From: Gammaproteobacteria bacterium
GTDB taxonomy: Bacteria > Pseudomonadota > Gammaproteobacteria > Xanthomonadales > Rhodanobacteraceae
Reading direction: 5' to 3'
DNA length: 64,000 bases
Assembly (NCBI GenBank): GCA_021325195.1
Contig: JAJPHQ010000065.1
Location: 1-64,000 of the forward strand
Shown here: piece by piece, positions 47,677-56,817 of the stretch
Position numbering within the stretch: position 1 is the stretch's first letter
Layout of the letters: each line of letters starts with the position of its first letter
Made by a program: the position numbers and the translations under genes
The notes under the pieces: generated by a model
Databases searched by the model: none
What the model was told of the DNA's origin: nothing
The model's input: only the letters and a program-made list of their open reading frames with translations

Positions 47677-49213
47677 ACTTCGCGGGCGGCGCAAGGATCT
47701 TCCAGTCGAAGCGATAATCCCATTTGTTGTAGTACAGGTTGCCGCCGTCCCACTCGACTTCACCGCGTTGCGAATCGACGGTGTCGGAGCGGAAGAACCG
47801 CTTGGGCGGCACGAACGGCTGCGAGAAGTCGTCGTTGAAGGCGATCCGGAAATCGTCCAGCCCGCCCAGGTAGAACCATTTCAGCCCGGGATCGCCCGAG
47901 TCGAGCCGTCCGTAGGTCACATCCACCGGAATCCAGCCGTAGGGCGCGAGATAGATCTCGGCCCAGTCGTGGATGTTGTCGTAACCGTCATCGGTGAAGA
48001 TCCAGCCCGATTGCCAGCGCGCCGGGATGCCGTTCATGCGCATCAGCGTGATCAACAGCATGGTCTGCTCGCCGCAGTCGCCATGACCCGCGTGCAGCGT
48101 GTAGGCGCTCAGGTCCGGAATCGTCGAATACTCGCGCGCGCCGGCCCAGGGAATCTCGTCCACCGCGGCAAAGATTCTCCGCGCGATCCGGTAGGGATTG
48201 GCGGCATCCCCCACCACCTGGCGAGAAAACACCCGCAGCGGTTCGGTGAACACGATGTGCGGCGGACGCTCGGCCAGGTAGGGTGCGAGTTCCGGCGTGA
48301 CCTTCACCGGCACCACCTTGTCCGGATCGATCGGATGGTACTGCGCGTACAGCTTCACCTCGTAGGTCACCGCAAACACGGTCGGCTTGCCTGCCCGCGC
48401 GGCCTGCTCGAGATACACCGTGCGTTGCAGCGCCGATGCCGGCGCGATCCGGTGCACGGACGGCTGGCTGGCAACGAAGCGGATGTCTTCCTGTTGCCCG
48501 GGGATGGCGCGCGGGTAGGGAATCCAGGCGCGCACGGTCTTGCCGGCGGGCACGGCGCCGGGCTGCACCGTCAGGGTCTGCGTCACCCGCACGCGCTGCG
48601 GCAGCACGCTGGAACGGCCGTCCGCTTCCGCCTGCCGGATCACCTTGCGGTCGAAGTCGATGTAACGAGCATTGACCTGCGCGGGCAGACCGCTCGCGAC
48701 GAAGGACGACGCGCCCATGCGCCGCGCGCGCGCCTCCGCGCTCAGATGAAACAGGTTGGACGGCGCGCGGTTGAAATACAGCCGCTGCCCGTCGATGTCC
48801 ATGTGCTCGAACAGCCCGTGCGCGTCCCAGCGCGCGAAGTCGGCGTCGCTGAGTCTTGGAATCTGCCTGCGCAGTTCGGCCTCGACCTGATCGGCGGTGA
48901 GGCTGAAGTCCTTGCGCATCCGCTGCATCCGCTCGCGCTGGAACATCAACGCCGCGCGCGCGGTTCCGGAAAGGCCCGGCTGCCTCAGCGCGGCATCGAT
49001 GCGGGCCTCGGCTTCGCGGAACTGCCCGGCGGAAACCAGTTCCACGACCGCGCTGACGCTGCGGTCGCCGGTGTTCGCCGAAGGAATGCCGGAGGCCATG
49101 ACGGCCACGGACAGCGAGATCGCCGACAGCAGCGTCAACGCCGCAAGGCTTGCGCGGGCGCCATGCGATCGGATGATCCGCCGTCGGCTTCGAGCATCGA
49201 ACACGTTGGACAA
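47675..49213 (-). CDS. Secreted transglutaminase-like (papain-fold) protein
   Basis: 512 residues from a TTG at 49213 with AGGAG close upstream (a GTG at 49204 is an alternative). SLAALTLLSAISLSVAVMASG is a signal segment. Residues ~190-340 are a beta-rich N-terminal domain of the transglutaminase-like type (VRAWIPYPRAIPGQQEDIR). The catalytic triad is Cys in HAGHGDCGEQTMLLITLMR, His in NIHDWAEIYL and Asp in GWIPVDVTYG. Such proteins are usually hydrolases or crosslinkers of peptides in the periplasm; substrate unknown. It is convergent with dcp. Confidence 0.88.
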   Translation of the reverse strand: MSNVFDARSRRRIIRSHGARASLAALTLLSAISLSVAVMASGIPSANTGDRSVSAVVELVSAGQFREAEARIDAALRQPGLSGTARAALMFQRERMQRMRKDFSLTADQVEAELRRQIPRLSDADFARWDAHGLFEHMDIDGQRLYFNRAPSNLFHLSAEARARRMGASSFVASGLPAQVNARYIDFDRKVIRQAEADGRSSVLPQRVRVTQTLTVQPGAVPAGKTVRAWIPYPRAIPGQQEDIRFVASQPSVHRIAPASALQRTVYLEQAARAGKPTVFAVTYEVKLYAQYHPIDPDKVVPVKVTPELAPYLAERPPHIVFTEPLRVFSRQVVGDAANPYRIARRIFAAVDEIPWAGAREYSTIPDLSAYTLHAGHGDCGEQTMLLITLMRMNGIPARWQSGWIFTDDGYDNIHDWAEIYLAPYGWIPVDVTYGRLDSGDPGLKWFYLGGLDDFRIAFNDDFSQPFVPPKRFFRSDTVDSQRGEVEWDGGNLYYNKWDYRFDWKILAPPAK

Positions 49214-49270
49214 TTCTCCTCACCGTCTCGTCGCAATGACCCCGTACCCTTCATCCCCTCTAGCTGGTTT

Positions 49271-49325
49271 CCGCGGCAGGCCATCCATGGCCTGCGCTAG
49301 CGGGGTGTTTTTCAGCACCATGCTA
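49271..49325. repeat. Dispersed hairpin element, right-half copy
   Basis: CCGCGGCAGGCCATCCATGG then CCTGCGCTAGCGGGGTGTTT match the right half of the 58663 element with few changes; GCAGGCCATCCATGGCCTGC is a perfect palindrome here. The left half is absent. Confidence 0.75.
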
Positions 49326-49345
49326 GAGCGAGAGAAGGCTTGTTG

Positions 49346-49440
49346 CATTCCGGAAGTTCCGGGGAAGCTCCGGACCAAGTCCATCCAGAAAGGGAAACAG
49401 ATTCCGGATCTCACCCGCTTCGCGGGCTGGTCCGGAATGA
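49346..49440. repeat. ATTCCGG-type repeat block
   Basis: Starts CATTCCGG, ends CCGGAATGA, with GGAAGTTCCGGGGAAGCTCC and CCCGCTTCGCGGG hairpins inside. Third member of the family seen at 15722 and 37326. Confidence 0.7.
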
Positions 49441-49464
49441 CCAAGATGTTTTCGGGACACCACT

Positions 49465-51366
49465 CTAGTCGTTGGCCACCGGTTTCGGTGCAAGGATCTG
49501 CTCCAGATAATCGGCGCTGCCCTGCACGCGGACGAGGTGGGGAAACTTCAACCCGCCGTCGTAACGGATCGTGCGTGATCCGATCACGCCGTCGTCCTGC
49601 ACGCGGATCTCCAGCGGTTTCCTGTCACGCTGCGCCTGAGCGACAGCCTCGCGCAGTACGGAGGTGCTGTAGCCGCGGCCGTTGATGGAGACCAGCTTCA
49701 TGCCCGGCGCGAGGCCAGCCTTGAAGGCCGGCCCGTTCCACAACACGTCCAGGATCTTGCCGTCGCGGTCCAGGAACAGGCCCATCGAATACATCGCGTT
49801 GACGCCCTTGCCTTCCAGTTCGCCCTCGCCCACGTTCTCGAGTGCGTTCTGGTAGCGCGATGGCTTGTCCGTGTAGACGAGCCGCCAGCCGCTGGCTTCG
49901 ATGCCGGACAGGAGCGGCACCTGATCGTCCACACCGTTCAGCCAGCCTTGCAGAAAACCGGCCCAGCCGTACGGTTGCACCGCGTCGAGCGCGTTGACGA
50001 CGTCGTCGAAGGCATAGGTGTGCGTGACGAAGCTGCCATTGTCGGCGCCGAAAAACTTCCGCGCGAAATCGTCGATCGAACGTTGACCGTGGCTCAACTG
50101 CCGGATCTTCGCATCGACCGCCAGCCACAGGAGTTCGCCCTCGCGATAGAAGTCGGTCTGCCGGCGCCAGTTCGACCACGCTTCGGTCGAACCGTACAGC
50201 AACTGCGCGGCCACGGTGGTGTCGATCAGCGGCCGCCACGCGCGGCCGGTCCGGTGCGCCATCGCGGCCGCGCGGTACGCGATCACGTCGCGCCACGTGT
50301 CGGGCGACCACAGCCCGCTGCGCGCCGTCAGCACGTCGCCGAGGTAGGCCGTGAGTCCCTCGTACACCCACAGCATCCGGGTGTGTTCGGGGCGCTCGAA
50401 GTCGGGCTGCCACAGCCCCGCCGGGCGCATGAACTTCCCGTTCCACGAATGGGTGTATTCGTGCGGCAGCAGCGAGCCGTCGAGCATGAAATGGTCGGCG
50501 TCGGCGAACATCCTGGAGCCGCTGCGCGCGCGATCGTCGCTGGACTGGTGGTGCTCCAGCCCGCCGACCGAGGTGTGATCGCTCAACGTCAGCAAGAAGT
50601 GATAGTCGTCGTAATGATGCGAACGGAACAGCGCCTGCGCCTGCTCGACCAGCTGACGATAGCCGGCGACCTGCGCGTCGGAGATCGCGATGGCCGCGGC
50701 ATTGTCGCCCACCATGTCGAGGTAGCGGTGCACCGGTGAGCCGGGCGGCGTGATGTCGATCTGCCGGAAATACCTGCCTGCGATCACCGGCGAATCGACC
50801 AGCGTGTTGAACGGCACGGGCTTGAACGCGATCCGGCCGCCCTCACGCCTGTCCGTTCCGAGCGCGCTGGCGTATTGCCAGCCGGCGGGAATGACCAGCG
50901 CGGGCAGATACGTCTGCGCGCTGGCCGGATAGCCGGCCTGGTATAGCGCGACGTGATCCCACGTGAGGTCCAGCAAATCGGGCGTGATCCGCTCCGGGTC
51001 CGGGAACTGGAAACGGATGTCGATCCGGTCAACGCCCGCCGGCACCGCGAGGTGAAACGCGAACATGTCCTCTTCGTCGCGTTGCCATGCGAGCCGCTTG
51101 CCGTCGGCCGTGATTTGCAGACCCATCATGTCGCCGATCGGACCATCCGGCGAGTGGTCGCCGGGAATCCACTTCGGGTAGCGGAGCGTCAAGGCTCCCG
51201 GCCTGACCGGCATCGCCTCGTCCACGTACAGGATCTTCTGCGCCGGATCGGGCAGACGCACCGTCAACGACACCGGACCGGCCGGAACCTCCGCGGCCGT
51301 TTGCGCGGCACCGGACAGCGACGCGGCGAACACCAGCAAGCCTGCAAGCCACGACCGTCGTTTCAT
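49465..51366 (-). CDS. M61 family glycyl aminopeptidase with PDZ domain
   Basis: 633 residues from the ATG at 51366, preceded by GGAGGGG. A signal peptide (WLAGLLVFAASLSGAAQTAA) directs export. The N-terminal beta domain has LRYPKWIPGDHSPDGPIGD; the zinc site is LPHEYTHSWNGKFMRP, with the third ligand in WVYEGLTAYLGDVL. The C-terminal ~110 residues form a PDZ-like domain (GPAFKAGLAPGMKLVSINGR). M61 enzymes release N-terminal Gly/Ala from peptides. The gene is divergent from the TonB receptor with 569 bases between starts. Confidence 0.92.
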   Translation of the reverse strand: MKRRSWLAGLLVFAASLSGAAQTAAEVPAGPVSLTVRLPDPAQKILYVDEAMPVRPGALTLRYPKWIPGDHSPDGPIGDMMGLQITADGKRLAWQRDEEDMFAFHLAVPAGVDRIDIRFQFPDPERITPDLLDLTWDHVALYQAGYPASAQTYLPALVIPAGWQYASALGTDRREGGRIAFKPVPFNTLVDSPVIAGRYFRQIDITPPGSPVHRYLDMVGDNAAAIAISDAQVAGYRQLVEQAQALFRSHHYDDYHFLLTLSDHTSVGGLEHHQSSDDRARSGSRMFADADHFMLDGSLLPHEYTHSWNGKFMRPAGLWQPDFERPEHTRMLWVYEGLTAYLGDVLTARSGLWSPDTWRDVIAYRAAAMAHRTGRAWRPLIDTTVAAQLLYGSTEAWSNWRRQTDFYREGELLWLAVDAKIRQLSHGQRSIDDFARKFFGADNGSFVTHTYAFDDVVNALDAVQPYGWAGFLQGWLNGVDDQVPLLSGIEASGWRLVYTDKPSRYQNALENVGEGELEGKGVNAMYSMGLFLDRDGKILDVLWNGPAFKAGLAPGMKLVSINGRGYSTSVLREAVAQAQRDRKPLEIRVQDDGVIGSRTIRYDGGLKFPHLVRVQGSADYLEQILAPKPVAND

Positions 51367-51614
51367 GCGCCCCTCCGAAGCCGTCGGTGCGTGCAAGTTA
51401 TGCCGAATCAGGTTCGCGCGCCATGTGCCGAATCGCACATCGGCGCCGTTTCCGCAAATGCCGTGCCGGATCCGGCGCACCGCCGTCCGCTCCCGTGATG
51501 CATTCTCCGCACGCGTCCGGCCGCGCGCTGGGGACGGCGACATCATCGCACCTGCATCCGGAAAATCCACGCGCGGGATCGTTCAGATTGGCGCCATCCC
51601 CGGATCCCGGCGGC

Positions 51615-51689
51615 GTGTCCATAACCCCGGGCTATGCCGCGTAGCTGTTTTTTCATTGGCGGCCTTCGCCTGCCGGTATTTATGCTCGA
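51615..51689 (+). promoter_or_regulatory. 75-bp element shared with the dgcN upstream region
   Basis: Aligned without gaps to 59041-59115, 52 of 75 bases are identical, including TTTTCATTGG, CCTGCCG and TATGCTCGA. The last part looks like a promoter: TTGGCG and TATGCT (51681-51686) at the same spacing as in the other copy. It lies 246 bases before the TonB receptor ATG. The remainder of the 51367-51935 gap has an extra TTATGCC near 51396 and some hairpins, but no gene. Confidence 0.7.
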
Positions 51690-51935
51690 CAGCCGACTGC
51701 ATCCGGTCGGTGAAAAGTCCGGTCGATGCACATCGCTGCCACGCGCGAGGTCTGCCTGTGAACTGCCGGGCAAGAGAAACGGGGGTCCGGGTTTGCGGCA
51801 ACGCCTTATCGGCACCACGTAGCCGTTCGCTCGACGGACGGCTCGGACGCCTTCCGTCAATCCGATGAGGCCTCACGACGGACGACGTGTCGGGGTCACC
51901 GTACCGGCTGTTTGAATCGAGAGGGGTGCACATCC

Positions 51936-54900
51936 ATGAAGGGCAAATCTCCACGCACGTCCAATCGCAACGACGTCTTCCGGCGCAAGGCGCTGGCTGT
52001 CGCCATCGGTTCGTCGGTGGCTTTGGGATTCACCGGCGCGGCCTGGTCACAGGCAACCACCGGCACCATCTACGGCACGGTCCCGGCGGCTTCCGGCGAA
52101 ACCATCCAGATCACCGGCGGCGCGGGCTTCAACCGCACCATCACGGTGGGACCGTCCGGCAAATACTCGATTACCCTGCCGGTCGGCACCTACACCGTGT
52201 CGCTGCTGCAGAACGGCAAGGTCGTGCAGACCAGGACGAACGTCAGCCCGGTCGCGGCGGGCGCGGTGGCGGTGGATTTCTCGAGCTCGGCAGGCACCCA
52301 GAACATCACGACCCTCAACGCGATCAACGTCACGGCCAGGGCCATTCCCGCGATCGACGTGACCACCACCAACCAGGTCACCACGATCACGGCGAGGGAG
52401 TTGCAGCAACTGCCGCTGCAGCGCGATGCCGCCGACATCGCCATGCTGGCGCCGGGTGTCAACATGGGTTCGCCGCAACTGGTGCCGGGTCCGGTGGGCA
52501 ATCCGATCAACGTGTTCGGTGGCGCCTCGACGGCCGAGAACGCGTACTACATCGACGGCATGAACGTTACCGACGCACTCTACGCGCAGGGCGGTTTCGA
52601 ATTGCCGTACGGCGCGATCGAGCAGCAACAGACCTACATCAGCGGTTATGGCGCCAAGTACGGCCGCTCGATCGGCGGCGTGATCAACCAGATCGGCAAG
52701 AGCGGCTCCAACGAGTGGCATTTCGGCGTACGCGCCCTGTGGCAACCGGCAGCTTGGCGAAGCGATCCCATCAACTACTACTTCGCCAATCCGCTGGAGA
52801 CGCAACCCGGCGAGCAGCCCGGAGATCTGCTTTCCTACAACAAGGACAACCGCACCCAGGAAACGATCTACGACGCCTATGTCAGCGGACCCATCATCAG
52901 GGACAAGCTGTTTTTCTTCCTGAGCGCCGAGCAGGACAACTCCCACACCAGCACCACCGGCATCAACAGCGGCACCGCGGAGAGGTTCTTCGTCACGCAA
53001 CACAGCCCGAAGATCTACGCCAAGCTGAACTGGAACATCAACGACAGCAACTTCCTGACCCTGACCGGCGTGCAGAATTCCCTCAAGAGATGGGGTTCCT
53101 ACGATACCTTCGATTACGACACCCTGCAGGTCGTCCCGGGTACCGCCGGGCTGAACCAGACCAGCAAGGACACCTTCCGGATATGGGCGCTCAACTACAC
53201 GTCCTACCTCACCGACAACCTGACCTTGAACGCGATGTTCGGCAAGATACGCGGCGAGTACTACACCCAGCAGCCCGCATACCCGGGGTTCGATCCGAGT
53301 TTGCCGAACATCCAGAGCGCCTCCCTGCAGAACCCGGCGTTCGTCCCGCCCGGAGGCATTTCCAACGCGCAAGTCAACTCGACGCAGGCGATACCCTCGC
53401 ACCGCGTCGACGTCATGAGCTATCGCGTGAGCCTGGATTACAAATGGCGCAACCACGATTTTCAAATCGGCATCGACAACATCAACTCCTGGGACCGGGA
53501 TGACGGTTTCGAAATGACGGGGCCCGGCTATGCATGGGTGTACGGAAGCAGCGCCCCGGGGGTGCCGCTTTTCGGCGTCAACCCCAACGTGCCGCCGTTT
53601 GTCGCGCCGTCGCCCGACTGTCACCCGGTGCCCAACTCGACCCCGGTCTGCTATTACGTGGCGAAACAGATCGACATGCAGTCCGCGTCGGTGAAAGTCT
53701 TCCAGCGCGCGCAGTACGTCGAGGACAACTGGCAGGTCACGCCCAACCTGCTGCTGAACCTGGGGTTGCGCAACGACCAGTTCACCAACTTCGACTCGTT
53801 CGGCGTGCCCTACATCAGGTTGACCAAGCCGCAATGGGCACCCCGCTTCGGCTTCAGCTGGGACGTGCACGGCGACTCCACGATGAAGGTGTTCGGCAAT
53901 GCAGGCCGCTATTACCTGGCGCTGCCGTTGACGACCGCAACGTCGATTGCCGCGCCGGTGATCGCCACCAATCTGTACGGGACCTACACCGGCATCGATC
54001 CCGCGACCGGCGCACCGATCGGTTTCACGCCGCTGCCGCAGAACCCCTCGACGGGCGTGTCGATCGACAACGAATACGGCCAGCCGAAGGATCCGAGGGT
54101 ATCCGCGGCCCAGAACATCAAGGCCGAGTTTTCGGACAACTTCGTGCTGGGCATGCAGCAGGAATTCCGGATGCTGGGCACGCAGTGGGTATTCGGGGCC
54201 ACCGCGACGTACCAGAAGATGAGCCGGATCATCGACGACTTCGACGACGAGCAGATCGAATGTGCGGCGGGACGGAGCCAGGGCTACGCCTGGATGACGC
54301 CGGATACCTGCAGCAACTGGGCCCAGAGCCTGGTCCTGATCAACCCGGGCGTCACCAACAACCTTTTGATGAAGGCACCCGACGGCAGCCTGGTCCCGGT
54401 GACGCTCACGGCTGCGGACCAGGATTTTCCGAAAGGGCCGACCCGCAAGTACTACTCGATGGACCTGTCGTTGCAGCACGTGTGGGACGGCAAGTGGTTC
54501 GTCAAATTCGACTACGTGTGGTCGCAGACCATCGGCAACACCGAAGGACCGGTGAGCACCTTTTCCCAGCAGAGCGGCTCGTACGAATCGATCACGACGG
54601 CGTGGGATTTCCCGGAGAGGATGCAGTATTCGTACGGCTTCCTGCCCAACGACCGCAGGAACCAGATCAAGATCTACGGCGCCTACGCGATCAACAAGGA
54701 CTGGACGGTCGGCGGCAATCTGTACATGGCGTCGGGCACGCCGCGCATGTGCCGGGGCGGCTACGGGCCGGACGAGCTGGCCCTGCACGGTTCGCATACG
54801 TACTACTGGTGCGGCGGCGTGCCGGTTCCGCCGGGATCGCTGGGCCGTCTGCCGTGGACCCGCCGCGTGGACCTCAGCGTGGATTACAGGCCGGCCTGGG

Positions 54901-55073
54901 CCCGGCACAAGCTGGACTTCAATCTGGCGGTGTTCAACGTGTTCAACAGCCAGACGGCGCTGTTCATCAACGACTTTTTCCACACCACCGCAAGTCCCAA
55001 CCCCGAATACGGGTCCATCGAGAATTCCACGCCGCCGCGCTCGGTGCGATTCTCCATGGCCTACGATTTTTGA
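51936..55073 (+). CDS. Oar-type TonB-dependent outer-membrane receptor
   Basis: 1045 residues from the ATG at 51936, with GAGAGGGG upstream. A signal peptide (KALAVAIGSSVALGFTGAAW ending SQA) is followed by a carboxypeptidase-regulatory-like domain (TIYGTVPAASGETIQITG, SITLPVGTYTVSLLQNGK), the plug (VTARAIPAIDVTTTNQVTT, DIAMLAPGVNMGS, YYIDGMNVTDALYAQGG) and a long beta-barrel ending in the aromatic FSMAYDF. This is the Oar layout used for protein or oligopeptide uptake. A clean intrinsic terminator follows. Expression is likely driven from the shared 75-bp element. Confidence 0.93.
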   Translation: MKGKSPRTSNRNDVFRRKALAVAIGSSVALGFTGAAWSQATTGTIYGTVPAASGETIQITGGAGFNRTITVGPSGKYSITLPVGTYTVSLLQNGKVVQTRTNVSPVAAGAVAVDFSSSAGTQNITTLNAINVTARAIPAIDVTTTNQVTTITARELQQLPLQRDAADIAMLAPGVNMGSPQLVPGPVGNPINVFGGASTAENAYYIDGMNVTDALYAQGGFELPYGAIEQQQTYISGYGAKYGRSIGGVINQIGKSGSNEWHFGVRALWQPAAWRSDPINYYFANPLETQPGEQPGDLLSYNKDNRTQETIYDAYVSGPIIRDKLFFFLSAEQDNSHTSTTGINSGTAERFFVTQHSPKIYAKLNWNINDSNFLTLTGVQNSLKRWGSYDTFDYDTLQVVPGTAGLNQTSKDTFRIWALNYTSYLTDNLTLNAMFGKIRGEYYTQQPAYPGFDPSLPNIQSASLQNPAFVPPGGISNAQVNSTQAIPSHRVDVMSYRVSLDYKWRNHDFQIGIDNINSWDRDDGFEMTGPGYAWVYGSSAPGVPLFGVNPNVPPFVAPSPDCHPVPNSTPVCYYVAKQIDMQSASVKVFQRAQYVEDNWQVTPNLLLNLGLRNDQFTNFDSFGVPYIRLTKPQWAPRFGFSWDVHGDSTMKVFGNAGRYYLALPLTTATSIAAPVIATNLYGTYTGIDPATGAPIGFTPLPQNPSTGVSIDNEYGQPKDPRVSAAQNIKAEFSDNFVLGMQQEFRMLGTQWVFGATATYQKMSRIIDDFDDEQIECAAGRSQGYAWMTPDTCSNWAQSLVLINPGVTNNLLMKAPDGSLVPVTLTAADQDFPKGPTRKYYSMDLSLQHVWDGKWFVKFDYVWSQTIGNTEGPVSTFSQQSGSYESITTAWDFPERMQYSYGFLPNDRRNQIKIYGAYAINKDWTVGGNLYMASGTPRMCRGGYGPDELALHGSHTYYWCGGVPVPPGSLGRLPWTRRVDLSVDYRPAWARHKLDFNLAVFNVFNSQTALFINDFFHTTASPNPEYGSIENSTPPRSVRFSMAYDF

Positions 55074-55095
55074 GCGATGGACACGATCTCTCCCT

Positions 55096-55122
55096 CGCCG
55101 GGCTTGCGCCCGGCGTTTTTTT
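55096..55122 (+). terminator. Intrinsic terminator of the TonB receptor gene
   Basis: CGCCGGGC (55096-55103) and GCCCGGCG (55108-55115) form an 8-bp stem with loop TTGC, followed directly by seven T residues. Confidence 0.95.
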
Positions 55123-55158
55123 GCAGTCCATCCGCGGGTGTCGTAACTTGCGCCCACG

Positions 55159-56796
55159 ATGCCGCAGCTCCGTGACGACATGACCGCGCACACACGATCC
55201 CTGCCGGCGCAGGATCCCTCCCGGCCACCACGCTCGCCCGTGACCGCACGCCTGCTGGAGAGGGCGCGCAGGGAATGGGCAAGGCAGGAGTACGAAGCCG
55301 CCGAGCGCTCGCTGACCAACGCGCTGGCCCTGGCGCCGGACGACCCGGAGGCCACGCGGATGCTGGGCGGGGTGGTGCTGCGCCGCGGCAAGTACGTCAG
55401 GGCCATCGAATGTTTCCGGAAGGTGCTGCCCGTGTGGCCCGACGACGACGACCTGCGCATCGGGCTTGGCATCGCCTTGTACGAACAGGGTGAAGTCCCG
55501 GAAGCCGTGATGCATCTGCGGCGCGCCTGCGAACTCGCGCCGGCTTCCGCGTCGGCCTGGTTCAACCTCGGCGAGGCGCTCGCACGGGATGCGCGCACGA
55601 CGGAAGCCGTGGCGGCGTTGCAGAAGGCGCTGGAACTCGATCCCGCGCATCTCTCGGCCCGGCTTTCGCTGGCCAGGGCACAGGCGAACCTGGGACGGAT
55701 CGACGCGGCGGTGGCGGGATTCCGCGAAGTGCTGCAGCGCGATCCCGGCAACGCCGAAGGCTGGTTCGGACTCTCCAACCTCAACACGGTCCGCTTCGAT
55801 GCCGCGGATCTCGCGTCCCTGCAGCGAGCCTTGGCGCGTCAAAACCTGCCCGACCGCGACCGGGAGCTGCTCGGTTTCACTTTTGCGAAGGCGCTGGAAA
55901 ACCAGGGGGACTACGCACAAGCCTTCGAGGTGTTCCGGGCCGCCAATGCATCGCGCCGCCGCCGGGTGAAGTGGGATGCGGCGGGGCACCGCGAACGCAT
56001 CGTGGCGACCCGGCGTGCGTTCGCCGAAGGGAAGCCGGAGCCACTGGACCCCGGGTTCGGCCATGAGGCCATCCTGATCATCAGCGTCCCCCGCTCCGGA
56101 TCGACGCTGGTCGAACACATCCTGGCCTCGCATCCGCAGGTCGAGGGCGCCAACGAGATCCGGGACCTGATGCAGGTGATCGACGGGGAGAGCGCGCGAC
56201 GCGGCATCGAGTTCCTGTCGTGGGTGCCGAGCGCGACCGCGCAGGACTGGCAACGACTGGGCCGCGAATACCTCGCGCGCACCGCGCGCTGGCGCGAACG
56301 CAAGCCGCGTTTCACCGACAAGAATCTGGTGAGCTGGTATCTGGTGGGCGCGGCGCTGGCGATGTTGCCGGCCGCGCGCGTGATCGTGGTCCGGCGCGAT
56401 CCGGTGGAAACCTGCCTGGCGTGTTTCCGCCAGTGCTTCAGCGAAAGAAGCGGGTTCTCCTGCGATCTCGACGACATGGCCGATTACCTGATCGACTTCC
56501 TGGACCTGACGCGTTTCTGGCTCGAGAAATATCCGGACCGCGTGTTCGATATGCCGTACGAGGCGCTGCTGGCCGAACCGGAAGCGATGATCCGCCGGCT
56601 GCTGGATTTCTGCGATCTGCCGTTCGACCCGGCCTGCCTCGAGTTCCACAAGACGCCGCGCACGGTGCAGAGCCTGCCCAGCGCCGCGCAGGTGCGGCAA
56701 CCGCTGCGCCGCGACACCGCGCGCAGCGCCCACTACGGCGACAAGCTGGACCACCTGCGCCAACGCCTGCGCGAAAGCGGCGTGCTGGCGGGATGA
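55159..56796 (+). CDS. TPR-repeat sulfotransferase
   Basis: 545 residues. Residues ~30-260 contain about six TPR units (EYEAAERSLTNALALAPDDP, KYVRAIECFRKVLPVWPDD, TTEAVAALQKALELDPAHL and others). Residues ~290-540 are a PAPS-dependent sulfotransferase: 5'-phosphosulfate loop LIISVPRSGSTLVEHILASH, the 3'-phosphate region VIVVRRDPVETCLACFRQCF and FDMPYEALLAEPEAMIRRLL. Such fusions resemble the tyrosyl-protein/peptide sulfotransferase-like family of Xanthomonadales; here the acceptor is unknown. It is 20 bases from the aminotransferase gene in the same direction. The start could also be the Met at 55180. Confidence 0.88.
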   Translation: MPQLRDDMTAHTRSLPAQDPSRPPRSPVTARLLERARREWARQEYEAAERSLTNALALAPDDPEATRMLGGVVLRRGKYVRAIECFRKVLPVWPDDDDLRIGLGIALYEQGEVPEAVMHLRRACELAPASASAWFNLGEALARDARTTEAVAALQKALELDPAHLSARLSLARAQANLGRIDAAVAGFREVLQRDPGNAEGWFGLSNLNTVRFDAADLASLQRALARQNLPDRDRELLGFTFAKALENQGDYAQAFEVFRAANASRRRRVKWDAAGHRERIVATRRAFAEGKPEPLDPGFGHEAILIISVPRSGSTLVEHILASHPQVEGANEIRDLMQVIDGESARRGIEFLSWVPSATAQDWQRLGREYLARTARWRERKPRFTDKNLVSWYLVGAALAMLPAARVIVVRRDPVETCLACFRQCFSERSGFSCDLDDMADYLIDFLDLTRFWLEKYPDRVFDMPYEALLAEPEAMIRRLLDFCDLPFDPACLEFHKTPRTVQSLPSAAQVRQPLRRDTARSAHYGDKLDHLRQRLRESGVLAG

Positions 56797-56817
56797 GTCT
56801 TCCAGCGAGGGGTTTCG

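Noticed and set aside
51697-51775. GGTGAAAAGTCCGG and GAGGTCTGCC in the TonB receptor leader resemble pieces of a cobalamin riboswitch
   Set aside because: The other conserved boxes and spacing are not present, and local hairpins (CCGAC/GTCGG, CGATG/CATCG) explain the sequence. A covariance-model search would decide.
52047-55787. A 1246-codon minus-strand frame opposite the TonB receptor
   Set aside because: It spans the terminator and part of the next gene with no domain signal; the plus-strand receptor is unmistakable.
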